From assembly GCF_001683795.1 (NCBI RefSeq), contig NZ_LIGX01000002.1:322637-356207 (forward strand): a DNA stretch of 33,571 nt. The letters run 5' to 3'. Within the stretch, counting starts at the first letter, position 1. Each line of letters starts with the position of its first letter. Source of the DNA: Neoakkermansia glycaniphila (GTDB lineage: Bacteria; Verrucomicrobiota; Verrucomicrobiia; Verrucomicrobiales; Akkermansiaceae). The notes under the pieces are model-generated. The model made no database searches. It was given only the letters and a program-made list of their open reading frames with translations, and was not told the DNA's origin. Of this stretch, positions 1 through 6,465 are shown piece by piece. Position numbers and translations under genes: made by a program.

Positions 1-23
1 TCTTTGTATGCTTGTACTTTCAT
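1..23 (-). CDS. Small lipoprotein, N-terminal fragment (array copy 0), cut by contig edge
   Basis: Only the start codon and seven residues (MKVQAYK) are present before the left edge. The bases are the same as the start of the next gene (start at 265), and the surrounding 117 bases repeat at 243-358, so this is the beginning of a further member of the small-lipoprotein array. The rest lies outside the window. The break inside a near-identical repeat suggests assembly stopped here because of the repeat. Confidence 0.6.
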
Positions 24-117
24 ATGGATAGGAAAAAAGATGTATGATGACTGCCGACAAACTACTTCTTGTCTTTGCCGAGAATAATCTGATGCGGCAT
101 GGGAACACCCGGAGTCC
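1..117. repeat. Direct repeat, copy A (pairs with 243-358)
   Basis: Bases 1-117 and 243-358 differ by five substitutions and one single-base indel by eye. Each copy spans the start of one lipoprotein gene, the intergenic gap and the 3' end of the next gene. The similarity therefore covers the spacer as well as coding sequence, pointing to recent tandem duplication. Confidence 0.85.
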
Positions 118-265
118 CTCCCGGCACAGCCGGTTTCACCGTTGTGTCCGCATTTGCGGCAGGCTGGCATGCGCTCACGGCGCAGGACACAGCCACAAGG
201 GCGGCCACTTTGGCCAAAGCAGGATAACTGCGTTTGGCTGTATCTTTGTATGCTTGTACTTTCAT
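62..265 (-). CDS. Tiny lipoprotein (array copy 1), 67 aa, unknown function
   Basis: A 67-residue lipoprotein precursor. Residues 1-14 form a polar leader ending in Tyr-Pro; residues 16-32 are the hydrophobic core; the lipobox is VSAC with the acylated Cys at 34. The mature peptide is only about 34 residues, rich in Pro, Thr and Gly, and ends GKDKK. Gln at +2 is not the Asp retention signal of the E. coli rule, so outer-membrane sorting is expected (inference). The start is the ATG at 265 because the leader MKVQ is shared by every neighbour; a longer upstream reading frame lacks support. Its 3' half is nearly identical to copy 2 and its 5' half to copy 3. It lies 37 bases after copy 2 with no Shine-Dalgarno. 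No function can be assigned. Confidence 0.75.
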   Translation of the reverse strand: MKVQAYKDTAKRSYPALAKVAALVAVSCAVSACQPAANADTTVKPAVPGGTPGVPMPHQIILGKDKK

Positions 266-271
266 ATGGAT
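163..271. repeat. Signal-region repeat, copy A (pairs with 730-838)
   Basis: Bases 163-271 (leader and lipobox region of copy 1) align without gaps to 730-838 (same region of copy 3) at roughly 90% identity by eye. A more diverged version lies at 376-480 in copy 2. The similarity stops shortly after the lipobox, where the mature proteins diverge. Confidence 0.75.
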
Positions 272-358
272 AGAAAAAAGATGTATAATGATTGCCGACA
301 ACCTACTTCTTGTCTTTGCCCAGAATAACCTGATGCGGCATGGGAACACCCGGAGTCC
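243..358. repeat. Direct repeat, copy B (pairs with 1-117)
   Basis: Second copy of the unit described at 1-117. It includes the start of copy 1, the 37-base spacer and the shared 3' end of copy 2. Confidence 0.85.
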
Positions 359-476
359 TGATTTGCTGCTGTTGCTGGCACGCGCCCACGGCGCAGGACA
401 CAGCCACAAGAACGGCCACCCTGGCCATGGTCGGGTATGTTTTTCGAATCGTCGTTTGGTATGGTTGGACTTTCAT
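303..476 (-). CDS. Tiny lipoprotein (array copy 2), 57 aa, unknown function
   Basis: A 57-residue lipoprotein precursor. The leader starts MKVQPY and carries Tyr-Pro before the hydrophobic core; the lipobox is VGAC with Cys 33. The mature peptide is about 25 residues, beginning with a run of Gln and ending GKDKK. The last 16 residues match copy 1 with one Ile/Val change. The ATG at 476 is chosen over an upstream one at 539 because it aligns with the shared leader. It follows copy 3 by 59 bases. It is too small for an enzyme; a structural, surface or peptide-like role is possible but unproven. Confidence 0.75.
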   Translation of the reverse strand: MKVQPYQTTIRKTYPTMARVAVLVAVSCAVGACQQQQQIRTPGVPMPHQVILGKDKK

Positions 477-535
477 GATCGGAAACTGTATGTATGGATC
501 AAAACGCGAAGGGATGTACAGGAAGCTTCGCACGA

Positions 536-832
536 TCAATCACCCTGCACAGGAGTTTGCGGCTCTACACGCGCTCTGCCTGTCATGGCAGGTTTCCCCT
601 TGGCCGGTGCGATATTCGGACGGTCGGACGCATGCGCGCGGGCTGAGCCTTTCGCATCCTGCGACGCCTGAGCAACCGCGATTTTCTCCGGACAAAAAGG
701 TGCTTCTCCAAGAAACCTCACAGGCTGCTGCTGGCACGCGCCCATGGCGCAGGATACCGCCACAAGGGCGGCCACTTTGGCCAAAGCGGGATAAGCTCGT
801 TTGGCTGTATTATTGTATGGTTGTACTTTCAT
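536..832 (-). CDS. Small lipoprotein (array copy 3), 98 aa, unknown function
   Basis: A 98-residue lipoprotein precursor with the array leader (MKVQPY, Tyr-Pro, AALVAV core) and lipobox MGAC at Cys 33. The signal region is about 90% identical in DNA to copy 1 (730-838 against 163-271). The mature part is entirely different: about 65 residues, rich in Ala, Lys, Arg and Pro, without the KDKK tail. This is the clearest case of a constant leader joined to a new mature sequence. Possible origins are recombination or a frameshift in an older 3' end. No known domain seen. Confidence 0.7.
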   Translation of the reverse strand: MKVQPYNNTAKRAYPALAKVAALVAVSCAMGACQQQPVRFLGEAPFCPEKIAVAQASQDAKGSARAHASDRPNIAPAKGKPAMTGRARVEPQTPVQGD

Positions 833-838
833 ATGAAT
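730..838. repeat. Signal-region repeat, copy B (pairs with 163-271)
   Basis: Leader and lipobox region of lipoprotein copy 3, matching that of copy 1. See 163-271. Confidence 0.75.
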
Positions 839-870
839 AAAAAAGATCATGTATGGTGACTGATCAAAAC

Positions 871-1044
871 CTACTTCTTATCCTTTACGATCAGAACAGG
901 AGGAGGAGAAAAAGGAGGTGCGCCACCAATCTGCTGGACTTGCTGGCAGGAAGCGACCGTACCCGCTATCACGGCAACGGCAGCAACCTTCGCCAACGAG
1001 GGGTACATTTTTTCAGAAGCCTTTTGAGGCGGTTGGACTTTCAT
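871..1044 (-). CDS. Tiny lipoprotein (array copy 4), 57 aa, unknown function
   Basis: A complete gene that falls below a 60-residue cutoff. I read it directly on the minus strand: ATG at 1044, TAG at 871-873. The leader starts MKVQPPQ, has Tyr-Pro before a hydrophobic stretch and a lipobox VASC (Cys 32). The mature peptide of about 26 residues is Gln- then Pro-rich and ends VKDKK, like copies 1 and 2. It is spaced 38 bases from copy 3 and 37 from copy 5, so it fits the array rhythm. The plus-strand frame over the same bases has no such features and is a shadow. Confidence 0.75.
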   Translation of the reverse strand: MKVQPPQKASEKMYPSLAKVAAVAVIAGTVASCQQVQQIGGAPPFSPPPVLIVKDKK

Positions 1045-1081
1045 CTTTGTCGAATCTGTGAATGTGGTCAGCCGTGCGACA

Positions 1082-1273
1082 TTACTTCCCGCCTTTCACG
1101 GGAATACTCTTCTGGGAAATCGGCGGCAGCCCCGGAGGCCCCTGATATTGCTCCTGCTGTGGTTGCGGCTGCTGTTGGCACGCACTCATGGCACAGGAGA
1201 CTGCGACGAGAGCGGCTATTTTAGACAAAGCCGGGTAAAAAGGAGTACCCGGGGATGGAGGTTTGACTTTCAT
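1082..1273 (-). CDS. Tiny lipoprotein (array copy 5), 63 aa, unknown function
   Basis: A 63-residue lipoprotein precursor. The leader starts MKVKPP, with Tyr-Pro before the core and a lipobox MSAC at Cys 32. The mature part (about 32 residues) is Gln/Pro-rich with a CQQQPQ start and a VKGGK end. The ATG at 1273 is preferred to one ten codons upstream because it aligns with the family leader. It follows the 197-residue secreted protein by 26 bases, so the two are probably co-transcribed from the promoter at 2041-2070. Function unknown. Confidence 0.75.
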   Translation of the reverse strand: MKVKPPSPGTPFYPALSKIAALVAVSCAMSACQQQPQPQQEQYQGPPGLPPISQKSIPVKGGK

Positions 1274-1299
1274 ATTCGTTGTGAGGGATAGGAATGGAT

Positions 1300-1893
1300 T
1301 CATGAATCCGCTTTTTTGCCGGATTGTTCGGCTGCGCCCTTTTCAGGCTGCGGCAACCAATACCGGATATGGTCACCCCTGTCTTTTTGATATTGCTGCA
1401 ACAACTGAATCACCAGCTTCATCGACTCCACTTGCCGGGCGCATTCCTGCTTCCGTTGTTCATCGATAAAATCTGTTTCGGACTCAATGTCCTTGATTTG
1501 TCTTCCCAGAATACGAACCGCGCGCTCGATCGCCTGCTTGTCCTGACGGTACTCCTCAAGATCGGAAGGCGTAATGTGAGATTTCCCACGAGTACGCAGC
1601 ATTCCCCCGGCAGTCTCTACCGAACTTGAAACCCCTTTCCGGGAGAGATTGCCGTCCAGAACCTTCCGGGCCGTTTCGATCAACTGCCTGTTTTCTTCAG
1701 CGCACCTTTGCTGCTCTGCCGAATCGTGTTTTCCGGAAGCCGGTGCTGACTGGCCGGGCACGGGAGGCGTCGCAGTATTCTGAGCCTGTGCAATGCTGCC
1801 GAGCAAACATGCGGCAAGCGCAAAACCTGCTGCCGTGGCCCGGGACGGATATTCCGGCTTGCTGCCGGCATGGATGGGATGTTCTACTTTCAT
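1300..1893 (-). CDS. Secreted helical protein with array leader, 197 aa, unknown
   Basis: A 197-residue exported protein. The leader begins MKVEHP and has the Tyr-Pro pair at 15-16; the hydrophobic core ends in AQA, a type I signal-peptidase site near residue 37, so unlike its downstream neighbours it is not a lipoprotein. After a Pro/Ala/Ser-rich linker (38-60) the rest is charged and heptad-like, mainly Glu/Lys/Arg/Gln with regular Leu/Ile, suggesting a coiled coil (about 60-175). Two Cys (about 63 and 151) could form a disulphide. It lacks the A/B modules of the upstream genes. It is the first gene after the internal promoter. Confidence 0.65.
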   Translation of the reverse strand: MKVEHPIHAGSKPEYPSRATAAGFALAACLLGSIAQAQNTATPPVPGQSAPASGKHDSAEQQRCAEENRQLIETARKVLDGNLSRKGVSSSVETAGGMLRTRGKSHITPSDLEEYRQDKQAIERAVRILGRQIKDIESETDFIDEQRKQECARQVESMKLVIQLLQQYQKDRGDHIRYWLPQPEKGAAEQSGKKADS

Positions 1894-2040
1894 AGGGGAT
1901 TGATTGTTTGTATGGATGTTTAATGGAACCGGAAAAAATATCGCGAATGATGCACGAACCGGAATACAGATTCATTTCAAGGGAGATTGCGTTCACACAG
2001 TCGGGTATTCATCATTCGGGCAGAGGAGGGGAACGCATCT

Positions 2041-2070
2041 ATCATAATCAGGGCGGCGATGGAGTGTCAA
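2041..2070 (-). promoter_or_regulatory. Likely sigma70-type promoter for the left sub-array
   Basis: On the minus strand TTGACA (2070-2065) is followed after 18 bases by TATGAT (2046-2041), a near-consensus sigma70-type pair. It lies in the 253-base gap 1894-2146 between the 429-residue and 197-residue genes and points at the latter. An A-rich stretch at 2103-2120 lies upstream and could act as an UP element. The predicted leader to the ATG at 1893 is about 140 bases. Nothing else is recognised in the gap; a T-rich stretch just after the upstream stop lacks a convincing stem. Confidence 0.55.
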
Positions 2071-2146
2071 CATCTGTCGGCGGCATTGGAGAGCGATTGT
2101 TGAAGAAAAATAAAAAAACACGGTTACTTGCTTCCTGAAAGACAAA

Positions 2147-3436
2147 TCAGTCGATATCCCCATACTCGAAAGACAATTCCCGCAAGAACTCCCGCTGCTC
2201 CTGCGCATGTTTCCGTTGCATCTTCTGCCGTTGAACGACCTGCTCCAGAATCAACTGCCGCACATCCTCCAAAGCTTCATCCGGATCAACCCCGGAACCG
2301 TCCATCAACCGCGAATAAGCCTCTTCCCGAGCTACCGACTGCGAATAAAGCAAATCAGACCGCTCACTCTCGTGCAACTCCACGAGAGAATCCGCCATCT
2401 TCAACAAAGCCTGATACCGATGCCACAGCCGATCGCGCCTGGCAAGATACCGTTGCACGATCCAATCCAAGGCACGCATCTTCTCCTCCGGCACAGGCTT
2501 TCCTTGCAGCAGCTCTGCTCCGAGAAGCTTGTCTTCCTCCTGCCTCTGGCGATCATACATCATGAAACTCGCCATCCGGTAAGTGTCACGGAGCTTCGCA
2601 GTGAATTCCCAAGACGATCCCGGCATCACCGCATCATTCGCCCAAAGATTCGGAAGCATGGCTTTCACTTGTTCTTTTGTACAGAGAGGCACATCCGCCA
2701 CCTTCGGCGGCCATTCATCCGGGCAATAGTCCACGCCCGTGAGCGACTTATTCCGTGAGAAATTTTGCCGGCGAGCTTCTCCATGGTCAACGCCAACATC
2801 GGTAACACCTCTTTCCCCTGAAGAAACACCTTCCACCTTGCCCCATTTCTTTCGCAACTCCCGCCTCTCCCGCACATGCGACAGCATCATCCCGCCTGCC
2901 GCCGCCAGTTTCTCCTTCGGCATATCTTCATCGGTATAGGCATGTTTTCCGAGTAGCAGATATGATTCACGCAGTTGCCGATGATGCAGGTAAAACTCGT
3001 CGGCACGCCGCTGATAGGCCAACCCGGAACCGGAGAGGACCCTCCCGGGTTGACGTAACGGCAACGCCAGCACACCATCCGGGCCGACCTGTTCCATGCA
3101 GAACCGGGCACGCGACCGACCGTATTTCCGAACCATCTCCTGCACCTGCTGCTGCACAGCTTCCGGAATCGGGCTACCTCGGTCGGCATACTCACCCAAT
3201 AAGGTCTCCTCCTCCGCTTGTTGCTGGAGGAACAACTCTTCTTCCGAACCATATACCCACTCTTCCGTCAACTGATCACGGGAGGGAAGCGGCGGAAACG
3301 GATCTTCGGCAACAGCTACACACGGCATGGAGCCCAACATGCAAGCTGCTGCCACAACGGCGAACCGGAAGAGTGAAGAGCAGGCAGTATCTTTTCGATC
3401 ATCAGTTTGTCGCATTTTCATCAAGGTAGAAATCAT
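2147..3436 (-). CDS. Secreted A/B-module repeat protein, 429 aa, unknown
   Basis: An exported helical protein. The signal peptide core is about 23-43 with cleavage near AVAE. It carries four modules by eye: A at 66-114 (LLGEYADRGSPIPEAV then MVRKYG), B at 147-199 (LLGKHAYTDEDMPKEKL then RERRELRKK), a second A/B-like unit at 292-341 and a degenerate one at 361-420. Modules alternate with linkers. The ATG at 3436 overlaps the stop of the upstream gene as ATGA, suggesting translational coupling; the ATG at 3421 aligns better with the family leader (MKMRQ) and is the alternative. Its leader lacks the usual Tyr-Pro. The extra Cys residues (114, 238, 252) are unlike its paralogues. Function unknown. 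Confidence 0.7.
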   Translation of the reverse strand: MISTLMKMRQTDDRKDTACSSLFRFAVVAAACMLGSMPCVAVAEDPFPPLPSRDQLTEEWVYGSEEELFLQQQAEEETLLGEYADRGSPIPEAVQQQVQEMVRKYGRSRARFCMEQVGPDGVLALPLRQPGRVLSGSGLAYQRRADEFYLHHRQLRESYLLLGKHAYTDEDMPKEKLAAAGGMMLSHVRERRELRKKWGKVEGVSSGERGVTDVGVDHGEARRQNFSRNKSLTGVDYCPDEWPPKVADVPLCTKEQVKAMLPNLWANDAVMPGSSWEFTAKLRDTYRMASFMMYDRQRQEEDKLLGAELLQGKPVPEEKMRALDWIVQRYLARRDRLWHRYQALLKMADSLVELHESERSDLLYSQSVAREEAYSRLMDGSGVDPDEALEDVRQLILEQVVQRQKMQRKHAQEQREFLRELSFEYGDID

Positions 3437-4509
3437 TCGTCGTGCATACCGGATAGCAGGTGCGGGGAGGCAACGGAATCCGACGCGGCATCCGGCAACC
3501 CGGCTTTAGCAGCAAGCTGCGCACGCAGAGCCTGGCGCTCCCGAATATGCTTCAAAATCAATCCTTGCAGATCGATAAGCATTGCCTGCGGCATCGGCGA
3601 AGCATCGCCGAAATGGTAACCCAGAGCGAGCCTGTGCTCGGCAATCTGCCTGTTGTACAGCTTCCGTTCTTCCGACCGCATACCGGCCGCAGCCTCGGCC
3701 TCCGGTCTCGGCATCCTGCCGGAAGCCCGTATATCGGCAAGCTTCCGCTCATCCGGCCATCCGTATTGGCTCAATATCCGCACATAATCATCGGCGTATT
3801 TCGAAACAATCCCTTGCAACTCCTGCAAAACGGCAGGCGGTACGCTTGACGAACCGTTGGCATAGCGTTCCAACAGGGCATGCTCCTCATCCAGCATCTT
3901 CTTCTCCATGCCTCGCACATCCTCTTCCAGCAGGCGGTAGTAAAGAGTCCTTCCATCCCTGTTACGCACCTGAAGCGACAGAAAATCGCTCCACGCCTGC
4001 AACCTCTCGCGGGGCATAGGCTCATCGGCACACGCATAGGCGCCGAGAAGTTCATACGCCGACATGCGGCTGTCCTTCAGCAGCATCTCATTGAGCCCCT
4101 TCATGTAGGAAACGACAGGACGATGGATCGGCGGCACGCCCAGCGTCGAGGTGCGCAACCCGAACCGCTCGCTGCCGAATGGCGGCACGCGCCACAACTT
4201 CGCACGCAGCTTCGCATATTCTGCGGTACTCTCCTGCAACTGTTGCATCACAGGTTCCGGCACGGTGCTGCCACCCCCGGCATACGGCGCGAGCAGCGCA
4301 GCTCCCTCCTCCATCTGGCGGACGAACAAGGCGAGATCTTTCACCTCAAGCTCGTAGATGGCATCGTGGTTCACCCACACACTTTCAGGTGGAGCAGCAA
4401 TCCACCACGCCACGCCGCCTGTCGCCAGCAGCAGCCCCGCCACCACCGCGAGCCGGGTACGCGAAGGATAGGAAGGGCGCTTTTTGTTTTCCGGCGGCTG
4501 GATATTCAT
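3433..4509 (-). CDS. Secreted or anchored A/B-module protein, 358 aa, unknown
   Basis: The leader begins MNIQPPENKK with Tyr-Pro at 14-15. The hydrophobic segment 19-39 (VVAGLLLATGGVAWWIAA) has no clear signal-peptidase site, so this member may stay anchored in the inner membrane. Four modules follow: A at 58-107, B at 140-193, A at 198-249 and B at 281-334, each with the LL..Y...P.P core. The 50-base gap from the upstream gene and the ATGA overlap with the downstream gene place it in the same operon. It is mainly charged and helical; no catalytic motif is visible. Confidence 0.7.
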   Translation of the reverse strand: MNIQPPENKKRPSYPSRTRLAVVAGLLLATGGVAWWIAAPPESVWVNHDAIYELEVKDLALFVRQMEEGAALLAPYAGGGSTVPEPVMQQLQESTAEYAKLRAKLWRVPPFGSERFGLRTSTLGVPPIHRPVVSYMKGLNEMLLKDSRMSAYELLGAYACADEPMPRERLQAWSDFLSLQVRNRDGRTLYYRLLEEDVRGMEKKMLDEEHALLERYANGSSSVPPAVLQELQGIVSKYADDYVRILSQYGWPDERKLADIRASGRMPRPEAEAAAGMRSEERKLYNRQIAEHRLALGYHFGDASPMPQAMLIDLQGLILKHIRERQALRAQLAAKAGLPDAASDSVASPHLLSGMHDE

Positions 4510-4559
4510 GGGTAATGGAGCATCGTGAATGAGAACGAGGCAGGTATCTAAAGCTTGAT

Positions 4560-5201
4560 TTACTCTCCCGGCGAAGCCGATTTCGTTGACTTTGCCTCAC
4601 TTCCGGAAGGCGCATATTTCGCCCTCAGTTCCTGCCTTTCGGATATTTGCTTCAAAAGAAGATCTTTCAGAGCTACCAGCTTTTCCTTCGGCATCGCTTC
4701 GTCCGTATAGGCGTACTTGCCGAGCAGTCTATAGAGCTGATCTCTCTGCTCTTGATTTTGGTAAAACGTCCCGGAAATCAGAGCATAATTATCTCCCGGT
4801 TCCAGAGCAAGCGCGCCCAGCGTTCTGACACCAGGATTCAGAATTTCTCCCTGTTTGGCAATCCGGTCACCCCAGATGGCCGCACGCTCACGGGCGTATT
4901 TCCGCACCATAGCCTGCAACTGGTTCTGCACGGCTTCCGGTACGGGAGTCTTGCCGTCGGCATAAGGCGCCAGCAAGGCTTCCTCTTCGACCTGCTGCCG
5001 CTCGTACAAGTCTTCGTCCGCAAACCTGGAATTTATCGGCGGCGCATACCGGGTTTCCGTTGCAGGCACGGAAGGTGCGGGAGTTTCCGCAGATTGCGCC
5101 TGCGGTACGGCTCCCCACAGGCAGACGGCGGCCAGAGCGGCAACCCCGGCGCGCGTCGGATAAGCAGGGCGGTTCTTGTTTTCAGGATGTTGTATATTCA
5201 T
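4560..5201 (-). CDS. Secreted A/B-module protein, minimal form, 213 aa
   Basis: The simplest member and the best reference for the module. The leader MNIQHPENKN has Tyr-Pro at 14-15, core 19-36, and cleavage near AQSA-E (38-39). It has one A module at 65-112 (LLAPYADGKTPVPEAV, then QLQAMVRKYARERAAIW) and one B module at 146-197 (LLGKYAYTDEAMPKEKL, then ISERQELRAKYA). A linker of about 33 residues with Gly and Pro lies between. The Ser/Lys-rich tail looks disordered. It starts 37 bases after the upstream 408-residue gene. Function unknown; the regular helix-turn-helix look suggests a scaffold or binding protein (inference). Confidence 0.75.
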   Translation of the reverse strand: MNIQHPENKNRPAYPTRAGVAALAAVCLWGAVPQAQSAETPAPSVPATETRYAPPINSRFADEDLYERQQVEEEALLAPYADGKTPVPEAVQNQLQAMVRKYARERAAIWGDRIAKQGEILNPGVRTLGALALEPGDNYALISGTFYQNQEQRDQLYRLLGKYAYTDEAMPKEKLVALKDLLLKQISERQELRAKYAPSGSEAKSTKSASPGE

Positions 5202-5238
5202 GATTGATTCAAGGAACGTTAATTGTTCAGTCGATGTA

Positions 5239-6465
5239 TCAAAATCTGTACAGTCTCAGTTCTGTGGATGGATTCAATGACCGGAGCATCTCCATTTGTT
5301 CTGCTTGATGCTTCTTTTGCATTTCCGCCCGCTGCCTGATTTGCCGGAAGACAAGCTCCTTGACTCCCTGAAGCGATTCGTCCGTCACAGCGGTACCGTC
5401 GAGCCCCAAATAAACAGGCGCACCGATCTTTCCATATTCGCCATAAATCTCATGCTCCTGCATTTTCCGCAGCTCATCCGCCTCTTGCTTCTGCCGCTGC
5501 AGCAGAGCATCCTTTTTCTCTCCGAGTTCGACGTATCGGTTTCTCAATTCTTCCCGTTGAGCAGCATATTTCAGCACCAATTCCCTCAACTGCTGCATCG
5601 TACCGTCTGGCACGGGCGGAGCTCCGTTCCCGACATAAGCGCCCAGCAAGGCTTGTTCCTCAGCCTGCTGTTGCAAATACAAAGAAGACCGGGCTTCGTC
5701 GTAGGCATTTTGTAATTGTTGCGTCATCTGCTGATCCGACAAAGGCTCCACATGAGCTGCTCTTATTCTCCGTACTTCCACACAATCCGGCTGCTCAGGC
5801 GATGCCGTCCGTGATTCCTGGACAATGAGCCCCTTCACGACTGGCTGCTTATTGATTGATACCGGGTCCAAGACGCCAGCATGCTTCAACGGCAACGCCT
5901 TTCTCTCACGAACATGCGAAAGCATCGCAGCGGCCACCTGCGCCAGTTTTTCCTGCGGCATATCTTCATCGGTATAGGCATACCTGCCAAGAACATCATA
6001 GGAGCGCATATGCTGTCCCTGAATCAGATAAAATTCTTCGATGATCTGCCGACGCCTCGATTCGGGTTCGACGGCGATCCTTCCAAGACTCTTCGGATTG
6101 CTCGGCACCAAAGCTTCGCCATGAATTTTCCCTTGCCATATTCCGGCACGCTCTCTGGCGTACTGCCTTACCAGATCCTGCACCTGCTGCAATACGGCGG
6201 CGGGAAGAGGTTCGTTCCGGTCGGCGTACGCGCCCAACAAGGCGTCTTCTGCTGCCCGTTGCCGGGCGTACAAGGCTTCATCCTGCCATAGGTGTTCCAA
6301 GGAAGAACCGGGCGAGGACTCGTCCACAACAGCCGGCGACGGCGGGGTTCCAGCGGCGTAGGCCTGAGGCATGGATCCCAGCATGCAGGCGGCTGCCATG
6401 GCGGCGATTCCGGCGATCGATGGATACGCCGGACCTTTATTGTTATCGGGTGGTTGTATATGCAT
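5239..6465 (-). CDS. Secreted A/B-module repeat protein, 408 aa, unknown
   Basis: The leader MHIQPPDNNK has Tyr-Pro at 14-15 and a core of 18-32, with cleavage near AYAA (35-38). Modules: A1 64-111 (LLGAYADRNEPLPAAV), B1 145-197 (VLGRYAYTDEDMPQEKL), A2 262-312 (LLGAYVGNGAPPVPDGT) and a diverged, longer B2 about 330-395. The A-B-A-B order equals that of the 358-residue protein, so the larger members look like duplications of the 213-residue form. Its start lies 23 bases inside the upstream gene, so the two are probably translationally linked. No enzyme motif seen. Confidence 0.75.
   Translation of the reverse strand: MHIQPPDNNKGPAYPSIAGIAAMAAACMLGSMPQAYAAGTPPSPAVVDESSPGSSLEHLWQDEALYARQRAAEDALLGAYADRNEPLPAAVLQQVQDLVRQYARERAGIWQGKIHGEALVPSNPKSLGRIAVEPESRRRQIIEEFYLIQGQHMRSYDVLGRYAYTDEDMPQEKLAQVAAAMLSHVRERKALPLKHAGVLDPVSINKQPVVKGLIVQESRTASPEQPDCVEVRRIRAAHVEPLSDQQMTQQLQNAYDEARSSLYLQQQAEEQALLGAYVGNGAPPVPDGTMQQLRELVLKYAAQREELRNRYVELGEKKDALLQRQKQEADELRKMQEHEIYGEYGKIGAPVYLGLDGTAVTDESLQGVKELVFRQIRQRAEMQKKHQAEQMEMLRSLNPSTELRLYRF

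Noticed and set aside
1..1044. Repeated short units that might be a CRISPR array
   Set aside because: Repeats are over 100 bases long, irregularly spaced, and are coding sequence with conserved lipoprotein features.
853..1224. 123-codon plus-strand frame
   Set aside because: It lies antisense to lipoprotein copies 4 and 5, both of which have lipoboxes and the array leader; the plus frame has an Arg-rich product without features.
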